Origin: JAPOUP01 sp965201085
Lineage (GTDB): Bacteria; Pseudomonadota; Alphaproteobacteria; Rhodobacterales; Rhodobacteraceae
DNA: 64,000 nt
Reading direction: 5' to 3'
Assembly: GCA_965201085.1 (NCBI GenBank)
Contig: CBDAVS010000022.1
Span: forward strand, 124,001 to 188,000
A model generated the notes under the pieces. It made no database searches. It was not told the DNA's origin and was given only the letters and a program-made list of their open reading frames with translations. Numbering within the stretch: position 1 is the stretch's first letter; each line of letters starts with the position of its first letter. Positions 8,830 through 19,430 of this stretch are shown in pieces. The translations under genes were made by a program, and so were the position numbers.

Positions 8830-10603
8830 GTGTCCGCCAGAAAACTGCGAAGGTGCGGTTTTTTGCGGTAAATGACGGAATCCGCCTTGCGAAAAATCAC
8901 CGGATATGGCAGTCATGGGCGATTTCACCACCATATGCCGCGGAATCCGCCAATCCTCCACCGGGAGGCCCCCATGCGCAAGGTCCACGACACCCAGCGG
9001 CGGCCCGACGCCCCCGACATCAGGAGGATCAGGCCGACCGTCAGATCGAGGGACGACATCCCGGCGATCCTGATCGGCCTCCAGGACCCCTGCAGCGACG
9101 AAGGGACCCGAAAGCGGCTGTTCCGGCTTCTGGACAGGATGGTGCTGCCCGGAAGGAGCCGCCGGGTCGGCAGGCCGGGGATGGAGCTGTGGACCATCCT
9201 GGTGCTGGGGGTCGTGAAGCAGGGTCCCGGGTGCGGTTTCGACCGGCTTCGGGAACCGGCGAACCAACACATCCCGATCCGGCGAAGGCCGAAGGCCGGG
9301 CCACGGAGCATGGGACGTGGACGGATACGGATACGAATACCGGCGTCTGGTTGACAGCGTGTCGCTCCTCACGCCGGAACTCCTCGCCGAGGTCGGAAGG
9401 ATGGTCGTGGAGAGGGGCCACAGGGTGGCCGGAAAAAAGCCTGGCGCCGCGTTGCGCGGCCGCCGTCATTCCTTCGTGGCCGGGACCGACGTCCACCATC
9501 CGACCGACCGCAGCCTGCCGGGTGGACGCGGCGCGGTGCATGGTCCGGGACGTGTCCCGGGCCTGCGGCGGGCTGGGGCCACCCGGCTGGCGGCGGAAGG
9601 AATACCTTTGCGGAAAGCTCCGGAAAGGCTACCTCCGGGTGGCCACGTCACGGCTCGCCAACCCGCGCCCGGGGGACGTGGAGGCGCCGCTCCGGCTCGC
9701 CCTGAAGCTGGCGGACAGGGCGGAGGCCAGCCGCGCGGAGATCGACGGCAGGTTGGGTATCCCGGGCCCATCGGACAGTATCCGGGGCTTCATCGGCCAT
9801 GTCAGGCACCGGGCGGACCCGACCGGACGGCGGATCCTGAAGGGAGGGACGGTCCCGCACCGCGGGAAGGTGCACCCGACATCCGGGCCGCGCACCCGCT
9901 GGATATCGAAGGGAAAGGCCGGGGTCCCGGTGGAGCCCGGCGTCCCCGTCCGCGTGCCGGGGACCGTCACGGATTCCTCCTGCACCGTTCGGTGATGTGG
10001 GAGGGGAGCGACGTGGACGTGGCGGTCCCCATGGGCGGGGAGGCGCGGGCCCGGTTCCCCGACCTGTCGGTGGTGAGCTTCGACCGCGGTCCGCGCAGCC
10101 CCCCGGACCGGCTGGGGCCTGCCGGGATGCCGGAGCCGACGCGATGCCCCGCAGGGGCAGGCTGTCGAAGGCGGACCGCGGGGCGCGGCGCGCCCACGCC
10201 GCCGGCGGGTCGGCCACCAGCAACCTGGCACCGCGGCCTCGACCGGGTGCGGAGCCACGGAAAGAAGGGTTTCGCCCGCACCGTGGCGCTGGCGGTGCTG
10301 GCCGCGGACGTCCACCGCCCCGGCCTGATGCCCCCGGCGAGGGAGCGCCCCGTGCTCCCCGCCGCCGCCTGACCGGGGCGTCCACCGGTGAACCGGCCCA
10401 TGGAAGGCCCCGCCGCTGCGGGGCCCGCACCGGCGTGCCCGCGGGCCGGCGGAGGCCCGGATGTTCACCATATGTTCCCGCCACCGGCCGTCCCGTCGAA
10501 GCCCCGGGCGGCGCTCCGACGGGCCCGGCCAGGGTCCCGTGAAGCCGGAATCCGCCGGATTCGGCCCGATCCCCGGAAAAACACGGGGTTTTCTGGCAGA
10601 CAC
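8830..10603 (+). mobile_element. ISNCY-family element, copy 2 (decayed)
   Basis: It has the same ends as copy 1 (GTGTCCGCCAG and TGGCAGACAC). The left flank ends TAACTA but the right flank begins TACCTA, so the duplication does not match across this copy. TACCTA instead matches the left flank of ISNCY copy 4 at 32367-32372. Similarity to copy 1 continues through the 3' tail. Confidence 0.85.
8974..10372 (+). pseudogene. ISNCY transposase, decayed copy
   Basis: The start aligns with copy 1 and the end reads PVLPAAA. Frameshifts occur near 9290, 9525, 9955 and 10130-10200, including a small deletion that removes the GHGSWD context and one that removes part of the C-terminal Glu region. Across the first ~300 aligned bases I counted 13 differences from copy 1: five T-to-C, five A-to-G, three transversions, and no C-to-T or G-to-A. 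Confidence 0.8.
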
Positions 10604-10828
10604 TACCTATGGGATTCTCGCGTCACCTGGCGACGGTACAACAGGTTCAAAACATGAACGAAGCTCACCCGACATCCGTGCGGATCACACCTCTTTTGGG
10701 TAGACCCGCTTTGGAAACTGCGGATCCGCTGAGAGAGGCCACCACCGCGCTTGGCGGGGCATCGGTCAGCATGGCTTTGCACGTCCGGTAGGCGCTGACT
10801 GTTGAACGGTGGTAGGTTCCGGTGGCGC
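10604..10828. other. Spacer between ISNCY copy 2 and the fadJ-like gene
   Basis: A 60-codon plus-strand frame (10609-10791) has no recognisable domain and no good ribosome site. The first bases, TACCTATGGG, carry what looks like half of an ISNCY target duplication whose partner is at 32367-32372. Nothing else is supported. Confidence 0.3.
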
Positions 10829-13021
10829 TCAGGCGGCCTCTGTCTCTGTTCCTTCGTTCCGGTAGAACCCCGTTCCTTGGGCCGCGGCGTCCTTGAGCGG
10901 CTGCGGCGGGTGGAATCTGTCGCCATATCTGGTCTCAAGCCGCTGGCAAATTTCCACCGCCCTGCCTGCTCCGATCATGTCAAGCCACGAAAACGGTCCT
11001 CCCGACCACGGCGGAAACCCCCAACCAAGAACGGCACCGACATCACCTTCACGTATGTCGGTCAATACATCCTCCTCCATGGTGCGCACCGCCTCCAGCA
11101 CCTGAACCAGAATAAGCCTGTGCTGCACTTCGGTGATTTCCGGTTGGCTCTCGGCCAATGGATACCGCTGGCCCAATCCGTCCCACAGGCGCTGCCGTCT
11201 TCCGTCACCGTCATACACATAGAATCCCGCCCTAGCCTTGCGCCCGAGCCTGCCCGCGCTTTCCAGCCAGAACATAACCTCATCTGAGGTATCGTCGGGA
11301 TAGTTGGATCCCATCGCTGCCTTTGTCGCCCGCGCGATTCTCGCGCCAAGGTCAATCGAGGTTTCATCGACAAGCTGTAATGGACCAAGCGGAAAACCAA
11401 GGAGCCTGGCCGCGTTTTCGATCAAAGCCGGCGCCACACCCTCGGCAATCATACGGATGCCCTCGTTGACATACGGGATGATGCAGCGGTTGGCGAAAAA
11501 GAACCGTGCGTCGTTGACCACGATCGGCGTCTTTCGGATTTGTCGAACATAGTCCAGCGCCTTTGCGACCGCCCGGTCACCCGTCTCACGACCCTTGATG
11601 ATTTCCACGAGCATCATCTTCTCAACCGGAGAGAAAAAATGAATGCCGATGAACTGGTCCGGACGCACGCTGGTTCTAGCCAGATCGCTGATCGGAAGCG
11701 TGGAGGTGTTCGAGGCAAAAATGCAGGTCTCGCCAACAATGGCCTCGGCCTCTTTTGTAATCCCGGCCTTCACTTCAGGATCTTCGAACACCGCTTCCAC
11801 AACTAGGTCAGCCCCCGAAAGGGCATTGAGATCGGTCGTGGCGGCGATGCGGTCCAGTACCTCGGCCTTCTGCGCTTCGGTCGAATTCCGGCCCTTGATG
11901 CCTTTGTCCATATAGGCTTCGGTTATGGCTTTGCCCCTGTCGGCGGCTTCCTGCGACTGGTCGACCAAGACCACCTCGATCCCGGCCTGTGCGGAAACAA
12001 GCGCAATGCCTGCGCCCATCATTCCGGCTCCCAGAACCCCGAGCTTTTTCACCCGTTGATCCGGTAAATCCGGACGGCGCGCGCCTTTTTCCAGCGCTTG
12101 TTTGTTTATGAATAGGGACCGTATCATCGCGCTGCTCGATTTATTCATGAGCACGGACACGAATTGTCGGGCCTCGATCCTCAGTGCGGTGTCGAACGGC
12201 ACCAAGGCTCCCTCGTAAATTGCGGCGAGCATGGCCTTGGCGGCGGGATAAACTCCCTGTGTCCTGCCATGCACCATCGCCGTTACGCCTACAAATGTCA
12301 TGAAACCCGCCGGATGGTATGGGGTGCCGCCCGGCATCCTGTACCCTTTCCTATCCCATGGTTTGATCAGCTGGTCTTCCGCTGCGCTCAGGATCCATTC
12401 ACTTGCGGCCGCGACCGGATCCTCCACGACCTCATCGATCAACCCCATGCATTTTGCGGTCATTGGATCGCTTAGCTTGCCTTCCAGCAGAACTGGCGCA
12501 GAGGCCATGACACCGAGCTTGCGTACCACCCGGGTGGTACCGCCCGCGCCGGGGAACAGGCCCACCTGAATCTCCGGGAGACCGATTTTCGCCTTGGGGT
12601 TTTTGGCGCTGAAAATCCTATGACACGAAAGCGCGACCTCGTACCCGATCCCGAGAGCCGTTCCGGGAAGGGCCGCGGCGACCGGCTTGCCTCCTGTCAT
12701 CGTTTTCGGGTCCATGCCGGCGCGCTCGATTTTTCGCAGAAGCGTGTGCATCCGCATAATGCCTTCGAAGAGCTCTTGGGCTGGCTGATCACCGGCATTG
12801 TCCCGCATATTCGCCAAAACATTCAGATCCATGCCAGCCGCGAACGAGTCCTTTCCGCTGGTGATTACAACACCTTTGACGTCATTGTCGGCTAGCGCCG
12901 CATCGATGTGGTCGCCGAGCTGCTGGATACCGTTCTGTGACATGACATTCATTGCCTTGCCGGTCACATCCCATGTGATCGTGCCAATGCCCGCATCGTT
13001 GACCGAATAGGTAAAATCCAT
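10829..13021 (-). CDS. fadJ: Bifunctional enoyl-CoA hydratase / 3-hydroxyacyl-CoA dehydrogenase
   Basis: This 730-residue protein has the usual FadB/FadJ order. The N-terminal crotonase domain carries the two Glu of the hydratase site (E128 in GIGYEVALS and E150 in GLPEIQVGLFPGAGG). An NAD-binding fold follows (VLGAGMMGAGIA, ~329-340) with the dehydrogenase His461 in IGIHFFSPVEKMM, then the 3HCDH C-terminal domains. It hydrates trans-enoyl-CoA and oxidises the L-3-hydroxyacyl-CoA. GAAAGG upstream of ATG 13021 supports the start. The thiolase gene lies just upstream on the same strand, so they probably work together in beta-oxidation. fadJ versus fadB is not settled. Confidence 0.9.
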   Translation of the reverse strand: MDFTYSVNDAGIGTITWDVTGKAMNVMSQNGIQQLGDHIDAALADNDVKGVVITSGKDSFAAGMDLNVLANMRDNAGDQPAQELFEGIMRMHTLLRKIERAGMDPKTMTGGKPVAAALPGTALGIGYEVALSCHRIFSAKNPKAKIGLPEIQVGLFPGAGGTTRVVRKLGVMASAPVLLEGKLSDPMTAKCMGLIDEVVEDPVAAASEWILSAAEDQLIKPWDRKGYRMPGGTPYHPAGFMTFVGVTAMVHGRTQGVYPAAKAMLAAIYEGALVPFDTALRIEARQFVSVLMNKSSSAMIRSLFINKQALEKGARRPDLPDQRVKKLGVLGAGMMGAGIALVSAQAGIEVVLVDQSQEAADRGKAITEAYMDKGIKGRNSTEAQKAEVLDRIAATTDLNALSGADLVVEAVFEDPEVKAGITKEAEAIVGETCIFASNTSTLPISDLARTSVRPDQFIGIHFFSPVEKMMLVEIIKGRETGDRAVAKALDYVRQIRKTPIVVNDARFFFANRCIIPYVNEGIRMIAEGVAPALIENAARLLGFPLGPLQLVDETSIDLGARIARATKAAMGSNYPDDTSDEVMFWLESAGRLGRKARAGFYVYDGDGRRQRLWDGLGQRYPLAESQPEITEVQHRLILVQVLEAVRTMEEDVLTDIREGDVGAVLGWGFPPWSGGPFSWLDMIGAGRAVEICQRLETRYGDRFHPPQPLKDAAAQGTGFYRNEGTETEAA

Positions 13022-13233
13022 TGTGCTAACCTTTCAGGTTCATAGCCTCGCATTCACTGCGGACACTTGACACCGGGCGCTCCGGGACGCCGTTAGTCGC
13101 TCCCAACCATCGATCGATGGAACGGTCAGTCGACCTAAACCGTGCGCCACATCAAATCCTTGCTACCGTTTCCGGCCACCGGGTGTTGGCTTCTATGTTG
13201 GAAACAAAGGTTCCATCCCGCCGTTTTCATGCA

Positions 13234-14445
13234 TCACACCCGCTCGATCACCGTCGCTGCGCCCATCCCGGAACCGATGCATAGAGTCGCAAGTCCCAAC
13301 TCCCTGTCCGCGCGTTCAAGCTCATCGAGCAAAATCCCAAGGATTACCGCTCCGGTCGCTCCCAGCGGATGGCCCATGGCGATCGAGCCGCCATTCACGT
13401 TCACCACATTCGGATCGACATCGAATGCCTGCATGAAGCGCAGCACGACGGAAGCGAACGCTTCGTTGACCTCGAAGAGATCGATGTCTTCGGTCTTCAA
13501 CCCGTTTTCCGCGAGAACCTTCCGGGTCGCAGGCACCGGGCCTGTCAGCATGATCGTCGGGTCGGTGCCGACCTTGGCGGTTCCCCTGATTCTTGCGCGT
13601 GGCTTCAGACCGTTCCGTTTCCCATAGGTTTCGCTGCCGACCAAAACGGCGGCGGCGCCATCGACGATCCCGCTGGAGTTTCCAGCGTGATGTATGTGTT
13701 CGATGCGCTCCAGATGGGGATATTTCATCAGGGCGATCCTGTCGAAACCGGGCATGGTTTCACCCAGATCCTTGAAGCTGGGTTTCAGCGCTCCCAGTGT
13801 CTGCATGTCGGATTCCGGTCGCATATATTCGTCGTGATCAAGTATCGGAAGTCCGTTGATATCCTTGATTTCGACAATGGAGTTTTTGAACCTGCCCTCG
13901 TCCCAAGCGGTTTTGGCGCGTTTCTGGCTACGGACCGCCAATTCGTCGGCTTCGTCTCGACTAAACCCGAATTCGGTTGCGATGATGTCGGAACTGATGC
14001 CCTGCGGTACGAAGTATGAGTTCATCGCTATAGTTGGATCGGCTGCGATGGCTGCGCCGTCACTACCCATCGGAACCCGCCCCATCATTTCGACGCCCCC
14101 GGCGATGTAGGCTTCACCCGCGCCGCCGCGCACTTGATTCGCTGCCATATTCACGGCCTCCAGGCCGGAAGCACAGAAACGGTTGATTGAAACGCCTGGA
14201 ATCGACTCGTCAAGTTCCGAGGCAAGCACCGCCGTTCGAGCAAGACAACCGCCTTGTTCACCCACCTGTGTAACATTACCCCAGATTACGTCCTCGACCG
14301 AATGTCCGCCAAGATCGTTGCGCGCTTTCAAGGCGTTGAGCATATCCGCCGAGAGTTTCGCAGCCGAGACTTCATGCAGCGAGCCATCCTTGCGGCCTTT
14401 TCCGCGCGGTGACCGAACGGCATCATAGATATAGGCATCCACCAT
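13234..14445 (-). CDS. fadA: Acetyl-CoA C-acyltransferase (thiolase)
   Basis: This is a 403-residue thiolase. The nucleophile is Cys91 in NRFCASGLEAVNMAA, followed by the GGSIAMGHPLGATG block with His359 and Cys389 in CIGSGMGAA. It cleaves 3-ketoacyl-CoA in the last step of beta-oxidation. I chose the second ATG (14445) because AAGGA sits at proper spacing before it, whereas the first ATG (14454) overlaps that site. It is followed by the FadJ-like gene after ~210 bases and preceded by the GST gene. FadA versus biosynthetic AtoB/PhaA use is inferred from the neighbours. Confidence 0.88.
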   Translation of the reverse strand: MVDAYIYDAVRSPRGKGRKDGSLHEVSAAKLSADMLNALKARNDLGGHSVEDVIWGNVTQVGEQGGCLARTAVLASELDESIPGVSINRFCASGLEAVNMAANQVRGGAGEAYIAGGVEMMGRVPMGSDGAAIAADPTIAMNSYFVPQGISSDIIATEFGFSRDEADELAVRSQKRAKTAWDEGRFKNSIVEIKDINGLPILDHDEYMRPESDMQTLGALKPSFKDLGETMPGFDRIALMKYPHLERIEHIHHAGNSSGIVDGAAAVLVGSETYGKRNGLKPRARIRGTAKVGTDPTIMLTGPVPATRKVLAENGLKTEDIDLFEVNEAFASVVLRFMQAFDVDPNVVNVNGGSIAMGHPLGATGAVILGILLDELERADRELGLATLCIGSGMGAATVIERV

Positions 14446-14461
14446 CTGATCCATCCTTGCC

Positions 14462-15097
14462 CTAGGCCCGATCCGAGGGATTTCCGGGCATCAGATCATA
14501 GGGGTGCTTCCAGCCCGGCAATTCGCTGATGCGCTTCAACCATGCATCGATGCCGGGCCATTCGGAGCGGTTGAAACCGAAGGGTTCAGTATAGTAGAGG
14601 TACCCACAGCAGGAAAGGTCGGCATTCGTGATGCCGTCGCCCACAATCCAGTCCCTGTCTCGTAAATGCGAATCGAGCATTTGATAGGTCGGCTTTTGCA
14701 GATCCAACATGAAGGAAATGACTTCGTCCGGCCTAGGTTGATCTCCCATGAAATTCATCAGGCGACGGACGATACCGATCCGGCTGGACATCTTGTGATT
14801 GTCCCAGAGCACCCATCGGAGCACTTCGTACCGTTCCTCCTCTTTGCCACCGAACATACCGGTCTTGTCCGTGATGTATTGCTGGATCACACCGGACTGG
14901 CCTAGTTTCACATCACCGTCTATCAGCGCCGGAACCTCGCCGGTTTCGTTGACGTTTTCTCGGTAGGTCTGTGTTCTCGCTTCACCATTGAAGAAATCGA
15001 CGTATTTCGGTTCCCAGTCCAGTCCGGCAAACTGCAGTGCCAGCGCCGCTTTGTAGGCATTGCCGGATTCGCCGAAGCAATAAAGTTCTACTGCCAT
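14462..15097 (-). CDS. Glutathione S-transferase family protein
   Basis: This 211-residue protein has an N-terminal thioredoxin-like domain (CFGESGNAYKAALALQFAGL, then the cis-Pro motif GEVPALIDGD) and a helical C-terminal domain (GITNADLSCCGYLYY). GGAGA seven bases before ATG supports the start. It ends 16 bases before the thiolase start, so it is likely part of that transcript. The substrate is unknown. A GST inside a beta-oxidation cluster suggests handling of a reactive acyl intermediate, but that is inference. Confidence 0.85.
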   Translation of the reverse strand: MAVELYCFGESGNAYKAALALQFAGLDWEPKYVDFFNGEARTQTYRENVNETGEVPALIDGDVKLGQSGVIQQYITDKTGMFGGKEEERYEVLRWVLWDNHKMSSRIGIVRRLMNFMGDQPRPDEVISFMLDLQKPTYQMLDSHLRDRDWIVGDGITNADLSCCGYLYYTEPFGFNRSEWPGIDAWLKRISELPGWKHPYDLMPGNPSDRA

Positions 15098-15436
15098 AAT
15101 AAAAATCTCCGGGATTGCGCCTTTTGGGCGACTTGCAGGTGACTTCAGCTATTCCCGCATTCGTGGGGTCTCGCCGGGGAAAATGCAAGCAGGTCGGGAT
15201 AACTGGATAACTCTTCCCATCACACTCTTGAGTTGAATTTGAGAGGTGTTGGTGCAGGAGACACCGTTATGATTTTGGGGGGTGGCCTCGATCTTTCGCG
15301 TCACGATGATGATCCATGGCGGTCCGAGCATCGGCGACCTCGCTAGTTTTCTGTTTATCGACGCTATTCAGTTTCAGACTTAATACTGCACCTCCTGTTT
15401 CACCTCTGAACGGTATGGATAGTGGTCCGAAGGGGT
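15098..15436. other. Spacer between acyl-CoA dehydrogenase and GST genes
   Basis: About 340 bases hold no supported gene on either strand. It probably contains the promoter of the GST-thiolase-FadJ transcript, but I see no convincing -35/-10 pair or operator. Confidence 0.4.
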
Positions 15437-16603
15437 TCAGCTTTTGGTGTTTGCAAAGCTCCTCGAGATCAGTTCCTTCATTATTTCGTTGGTTCCGCCG
15501 TAGATACGTTGCACCCTTGCATCCGCCCACATTTCCGCCACTGCATATTCCTGCATGAATCCATAACCTCCATGCAGCTGCACGCATTCGTCCAGCACTT
15601 CGCCCTGGGTGTCCGTAAGCCAGTATTTTGCCATAGCTGCCTTTTCAACAGTTAGGCGGCCCTGAAGGTGTTCGGTGATGCATTGATCCAGAAAGGCTCG
15701 CGCAACGGTTGTTTTGGTGAGGCATTCGGCCAGTTTGAAACGCGTATTCTGAAACTGCATTATCGGCCCGCCAAACGCCTCGCGCTCCTGCGCATAGGCG
15801 ATCGTGCGTTTCACAGCGCCTTCCATCGCTCCAACGGCGCCGCAGCCGATGATCAGCCGTTCCTGCGGGAGTTGCTGCATCATTTGGTAGAATCCGTGAC
15901 CCTCTTCCACGCCAAGAAGGTTTTCGGGAGGAATTTCGACATTCTCGAAAAACAGCTCGGATGTGTCCGCTGCATGGCAGCCAACCTTGTCGAGGTTGCG
16001 TCCGCGGTTGAATCCTTCAGCACCTTCCGTTTCCACGACTACAAGTGATATTCCGTGCGCTTTCCCACCTGGGTCGGTTTTTGCCGCGACCACAATCAGG
16101 TTTGCGTGTTGACCGTTGGTAATGAACGTCTTCTGTCCGTTCAGCCTATAGGCGTTTCCGTCCCGGACGGCTTTGGTCCTGATGCTCTGAAGATCCGACC
16201 CGCCGGAAGGCTCCGTCATCGCCAAAGCGCCGACGAGCTCACCCGTCGCCATTCCAGGTAGCCAGCGCTTCTTCTGTTCCTCGGTTCCATAAGCGAGAAT
16301 GTAGTGCGCCACTATTCCTGAATGGATGCCGTTTCCCCAAGAAGCGAGATTGGCGCGTCCACCCTCGATGAGGATGACCGCCTCATGACCGAAATCACCG
16401 CCCGAGCCGCCGTATTCCTCCGGAACGCTCGGGCAAAGCAGGCCCAATCCACCCGCCTGTTGCCATACCGAGCGGTCCATCTCACCCTGTTTGCGCCAGC
16501 GGTCGTAATGCTGGGTCCATTCAGCCTCGATGAAACGCCGACTTAGTTCGGCCAGCATCCTATGTTCATCCGTCATCCAATTCGAAGCGGGCATGTCGAA
16601 CAT
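15437..16603 (-). CDS. Acyl-CoA dehydrogenase
   Basis: This 388-residue flavoprotein oxidises acyl-CoA to trans-2-enoyl-CoA, the first beta-oxidation step. Family marks are GLLCPSVPEEYGGSG, ALAMTEPSGGSDLQSIRTKA (FAD and substrate loop), GQKTFITNGQHANLIVV, and a C-terminal QLHGGYGFMQEY with RIYGGTNEIMKELI. GGGGAG five bases before ATG 16603 supports the start. The usual Glu of MCAD-type enzymes in a YEGT motif is Gly here, as in branches with the base elsewhere; I did not place the catalytic residue. It probably feeds the FadJ/thiolase pair. Confidence 0.9.
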   Translation of the reverse strand: MFDMPASNWMTDEHRMLAELSRRFIEAEWTQHYDRWRKQGEMDRSVWQQAGGLGLLCPSVPEEYGGSGGDFGHEAVILIEGGRANLASWGNGIHSGIVAHYILAYGTEEQKKRWLPGMATGELVGALAMTEPSGGSDLQSIRTKAVRDGNAYRLNGQKTFITNGQHANLIVVAAKTDPGGKAHGISLVVVETEGAEGFNRGRNLDKVGCHAADTSELFFENVEIPPENLLGVEEGHGFYQMMQQLPQERLIIGCGAVGAMEGAVKRTIAYAQEREAFGGPIMQFQNTRFKLAECLTKTTVARAFLDQCITEHLQGRLTVEKAAMAKYWLTDTQGEVLDECVQLHGGYGFMQEYAVAEMWADARVQRIYGGTNEIMKELISRSFANTKS

Positions 16604-17053
16604 TTTGGCTCCCCATCATTGCCGAAGGTGTCTGTCTGAAGTTTCCATTGACCCGAGCAATAGTCGGGCGTCATTCAGTGTTAGCCGGATCGACCCCTTG
16701 TGGGAAGGAAGACGCGCTCTTGGTAAGCAGATTCTGGTTACCGCGTCGTGAAGGTGGTGGATTTCCCGCAGGTTGCGGCCAAATTCAGGATCGATGGAAG
16801 TGAGTTTGACAACCTTGGTTCACCTGCTCTTGAAATGGCGCTGTCAGTCACGAGCGCAATCCTTTCCCACACGTAATGTCAGATTATTGGCTGAATGGCC
16901 AATACTCAACCAAGAATACTCAACCAAGGCCAAGCGCCTGACAATATCGACTACCCTTAACGACATCTCCGCACCGCATGCATCCGTGAGCCTTATCGGT
17001 TTGCCTGGTAGGAAGTTCACAGGTTGCTGCCGCCCTTCTTCGATGGCGATATT
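16604..17053. other. Spacer upstream of acyl-CoA dehydrogenase
   Basis: About 450 bases. A plus-strand frame with NVRLLAEWPILNQEYSTKAK is open but has no recognised family and no good start. A 14-base direct repeat AATACTCAACCAAG occurs at 16901-16925. No gene is supported. Confidence 0.3.
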
Positions 17054-17141
17054 AGTGTCTGCCAGAAAACCCCGTGTTTTTCCGGAGATCGAGCCGAATC
17101 CGGTGGATTCCGGCTTCACGGGACCGTGGCCGGGCCCTCGG

Positions 17142-19262
17142 GGCCTGTCACTAACACATACCTGACCAGTGATCGGATCCATACGAATCGAGGACCATGT
17201 ATATCGGTCTCAGACAGATTTCCCCCGCCACGGTCGGGTGGCTCGGGAACGGATGCCTCCGTGGCGGCGTCACGCGTTCGGGCCTCGCCCGCGGGCTGGG
17301 CGGTCGGGAGGGTTGGCTGACCCACGACGGAAGGCCGTCGACGGTCACCGGGACGCGGGTCCTTCCCCTGCCCGCGGAGGAGCCCGGCCTGACGCTGCCG
17401 GAGGCCCCGCCGCGCCTGCGGGTCGATGATGGAGAGGCGCCATCCGGAGGGGTGGCGGCGGGCTCCGGGAGGGTGGCTGCGGTACTGGATCGTGAGCGGC
17501 GCGCACGGGCGGCCCGGCGGTCGGGGCTTCGTTCCGGCGAGCCGCCGGCCGGGGCCCCGGGACGGTGCCATCGGCCGGTCGGCCCGGGCGCGGACCGCGG
17601 ACATGGGTCCCGTCCCTGACAGCCACCGCTTCCTGATCAGGCAGTCGGTGAGGGTCCACGGCCTCGCCTCCCCGGCGCTGCGGCTGGCGGCGGAGCGCGT
17701 GGCGGACGGCTGGCGGGCCCTCTACGGGGTCCGCCCCGTTCCCGCCTACACGCCCGTGGGTCCGGACCATGCCGGGACGGGTTACCGGGCGGCGGGCCGG
17801 GAGCGGTGTCCCGGCCTGACCTCCGGGCGGCGTCCGGGCCTCCGTCGCGGCGTGTGGACGCCGCCGCCGCCGCCCGGCTGGCGGGAGGTTCTCCGGGCGG
17901 AGCCGGAGCGCGGGCCCGGGCATACCGGACCGCCGCACCGCGGGGGCGACCGGGCGGAGCGGGAATACGCGCGGAGCGGCCATCCGGACGGCCGGGTCCG
18001 CCGCCGGATCGCCGCGATGGGGGCGGCCTGGACCCGCAGGCCCGGGGCACCGGTGCCGGAACCGTTCCCGGGTAGGGCGGACCGGGAGGCGGCCTACAGG
18101 CCGCTCCCGAACGCCGGGGTGACCATGGACGACATACCCGAACCCCACCTGGAGGCGACGGTGGAGCGCCGCCGCCTGGAGCCGGTGATCCTGGCTGTCC
18201 GGGACACGACGACGCTGAACTGCGGCACCCTGGCGGCGACGTCCGGGCTGGACGGGCCCGGCGCCGACTTCCGGCGGCGGCCGGACGGGGACAGCGCTCG
18301 CTGGACCGACGGGCCGCGGCGGGCCGGAGAGCCCGCCTGCCCGGACGCGAAGGTCGTGAGCGTCCGTGACCGCGAAGGCGACCTGCGGGCCCTTCTCTCC
18401 GGAGCGGACGGGACCGGTGCCGCGCCGCCGGTGCGGGCCGGCCGCCCGGCGAAGCGGCGCGTGGCCCTGCCCGACGGCGACGAAAGGTGCCTGTGGGAGC
18501 ATGTCGCGAAGCCGGAGCCGGTCGGCCACCGCAGGATCACCGTTCCCGGACGCGGCGGGCCGAACGCCCGCAGGGCGCGCGTCGCCACGCTGACGCCGCG
18601 CTGCGCTGGACCGGACATCGCCGCACCGGGGGACGCCGCCGACCGGCGCCCGCTGCCCGTGAAGGTGGTCTCCGCCATCGGGGAGAACCCGCCGGGGAAC
18701 GTCGTGCGGAAGGGAGAGGCGCCGCACTGGATGCTCCTGTCCAGCGGGGGCGGCGACGGCATGCGGACGGTGGAGACCGCCCTGCGGCGCTACGGGCCGC
18801 GCCGGCGCATCGGGGAATGCTTCAGGGCCCTGAGGACGGGGACGGGGATAAGGGACCGCAGGCCCGACGCCGCCGGTGATCTGCGCGGATGCCTCGCCTT
18901 CGACGCGATGGCCGCGTTCCGGGTCCGGGACCTCCAGCTTCCGGCGCGGGAGAGCCCCGACAGCCCGGCGGAGCGGCACGTAAGCCCGGAAAGCGGCGGG
19001 GCGGTGGTCATCCACGCCGCGTACGGGCGCGTCATCGGCCAGAGGGCGCCGCCGGAGCCGGACATGACCGTGGCGCGCCACCTCGCGCCCGTCGCCGGCC
19101 TCGCCGGGTTCCGCCCGACGAAGCGCCGGCCCCTGCCCGGAACCCGGAAGCCATGGCAGGGCCTGCGCATCCTCAACGTCGCGGAAACCCATGCCAGGGC
19201 CATACGGGCCCGGACGGAGCGGAGAAGGGAATGAGCCGGTCAGGTATGTGGTAGTGACAGGC
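17142..19262 (+). mobile_element. ISb copy 1: DUF4338/IS4-type element
   Basis: The ends GGCCTGTCACTAACACATAC and the complement of GGCCTGTCACTACCACATAC form clear inverted repeats. It sits inside an ISNCY right arm, splitting it at 17141/19263. A target duplication is not clear. It carries one broken transposase gene. Confidence 0.75.
17197..19234 (+). pseudogene. ISb transposase (DUF4338 + IS4 DDE), frameshifted
   Basis: The start MYIGLRQISPATVGWL is in one frame and the rest, from about 17400, in another. The DUF4338 part has DSHRFLIRQSVRVHGLASPA, LYGVRPVPAYTPVGPDHAGT and YRAAGRERCPGLTSGRR. The DDE part keeps VRDTTTLNCGTLAA (first Asp), VVSVRDREGDLRALL (second Asp) and RRRIGECFRALRTGTGIRD (Glu). 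It ends RILNVAETHARAIRARTERR. Despite one frameshift and deletions, this is the most complete DUF4338/IS4 protein in the window and the best reference for the lineage. Confidence 0.7.
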
Positions 19263-19430
19263 CCGGGGTGCCGCCCGGGGCTTCGACGGGATGGTCGGTG
19301 GCGGGAACATGTGGTGAACATCCGGGCCTCCGCCGGCCCGCGGGCACGCCGGTCCGGGCCCCGCAGCGGCAAGACCTTCCATGGGCCGGTTCACCGGTGG
19401 ACGCCCCGGTCAGGCGGCGGCGGGGAGAGC

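Noticed and set aside
8627..10657. A gene running into ISNCY copy 2 and continuing after it (GNYLWDSRVTWRRYNRF)
   Set aside because: The reading across the joint looks coherent, but the flanking duplications do not match, an in-frame TAG is present, and the opposite strand also reads open, so the link is probably chance.
10609..10791. 60-residue plus-strand ORF between ISNCY copy 2 and the fadJ-like gene
   Set aside because: No ribosome site, no recognisable domain, and it begins next to a probable recombination joint.
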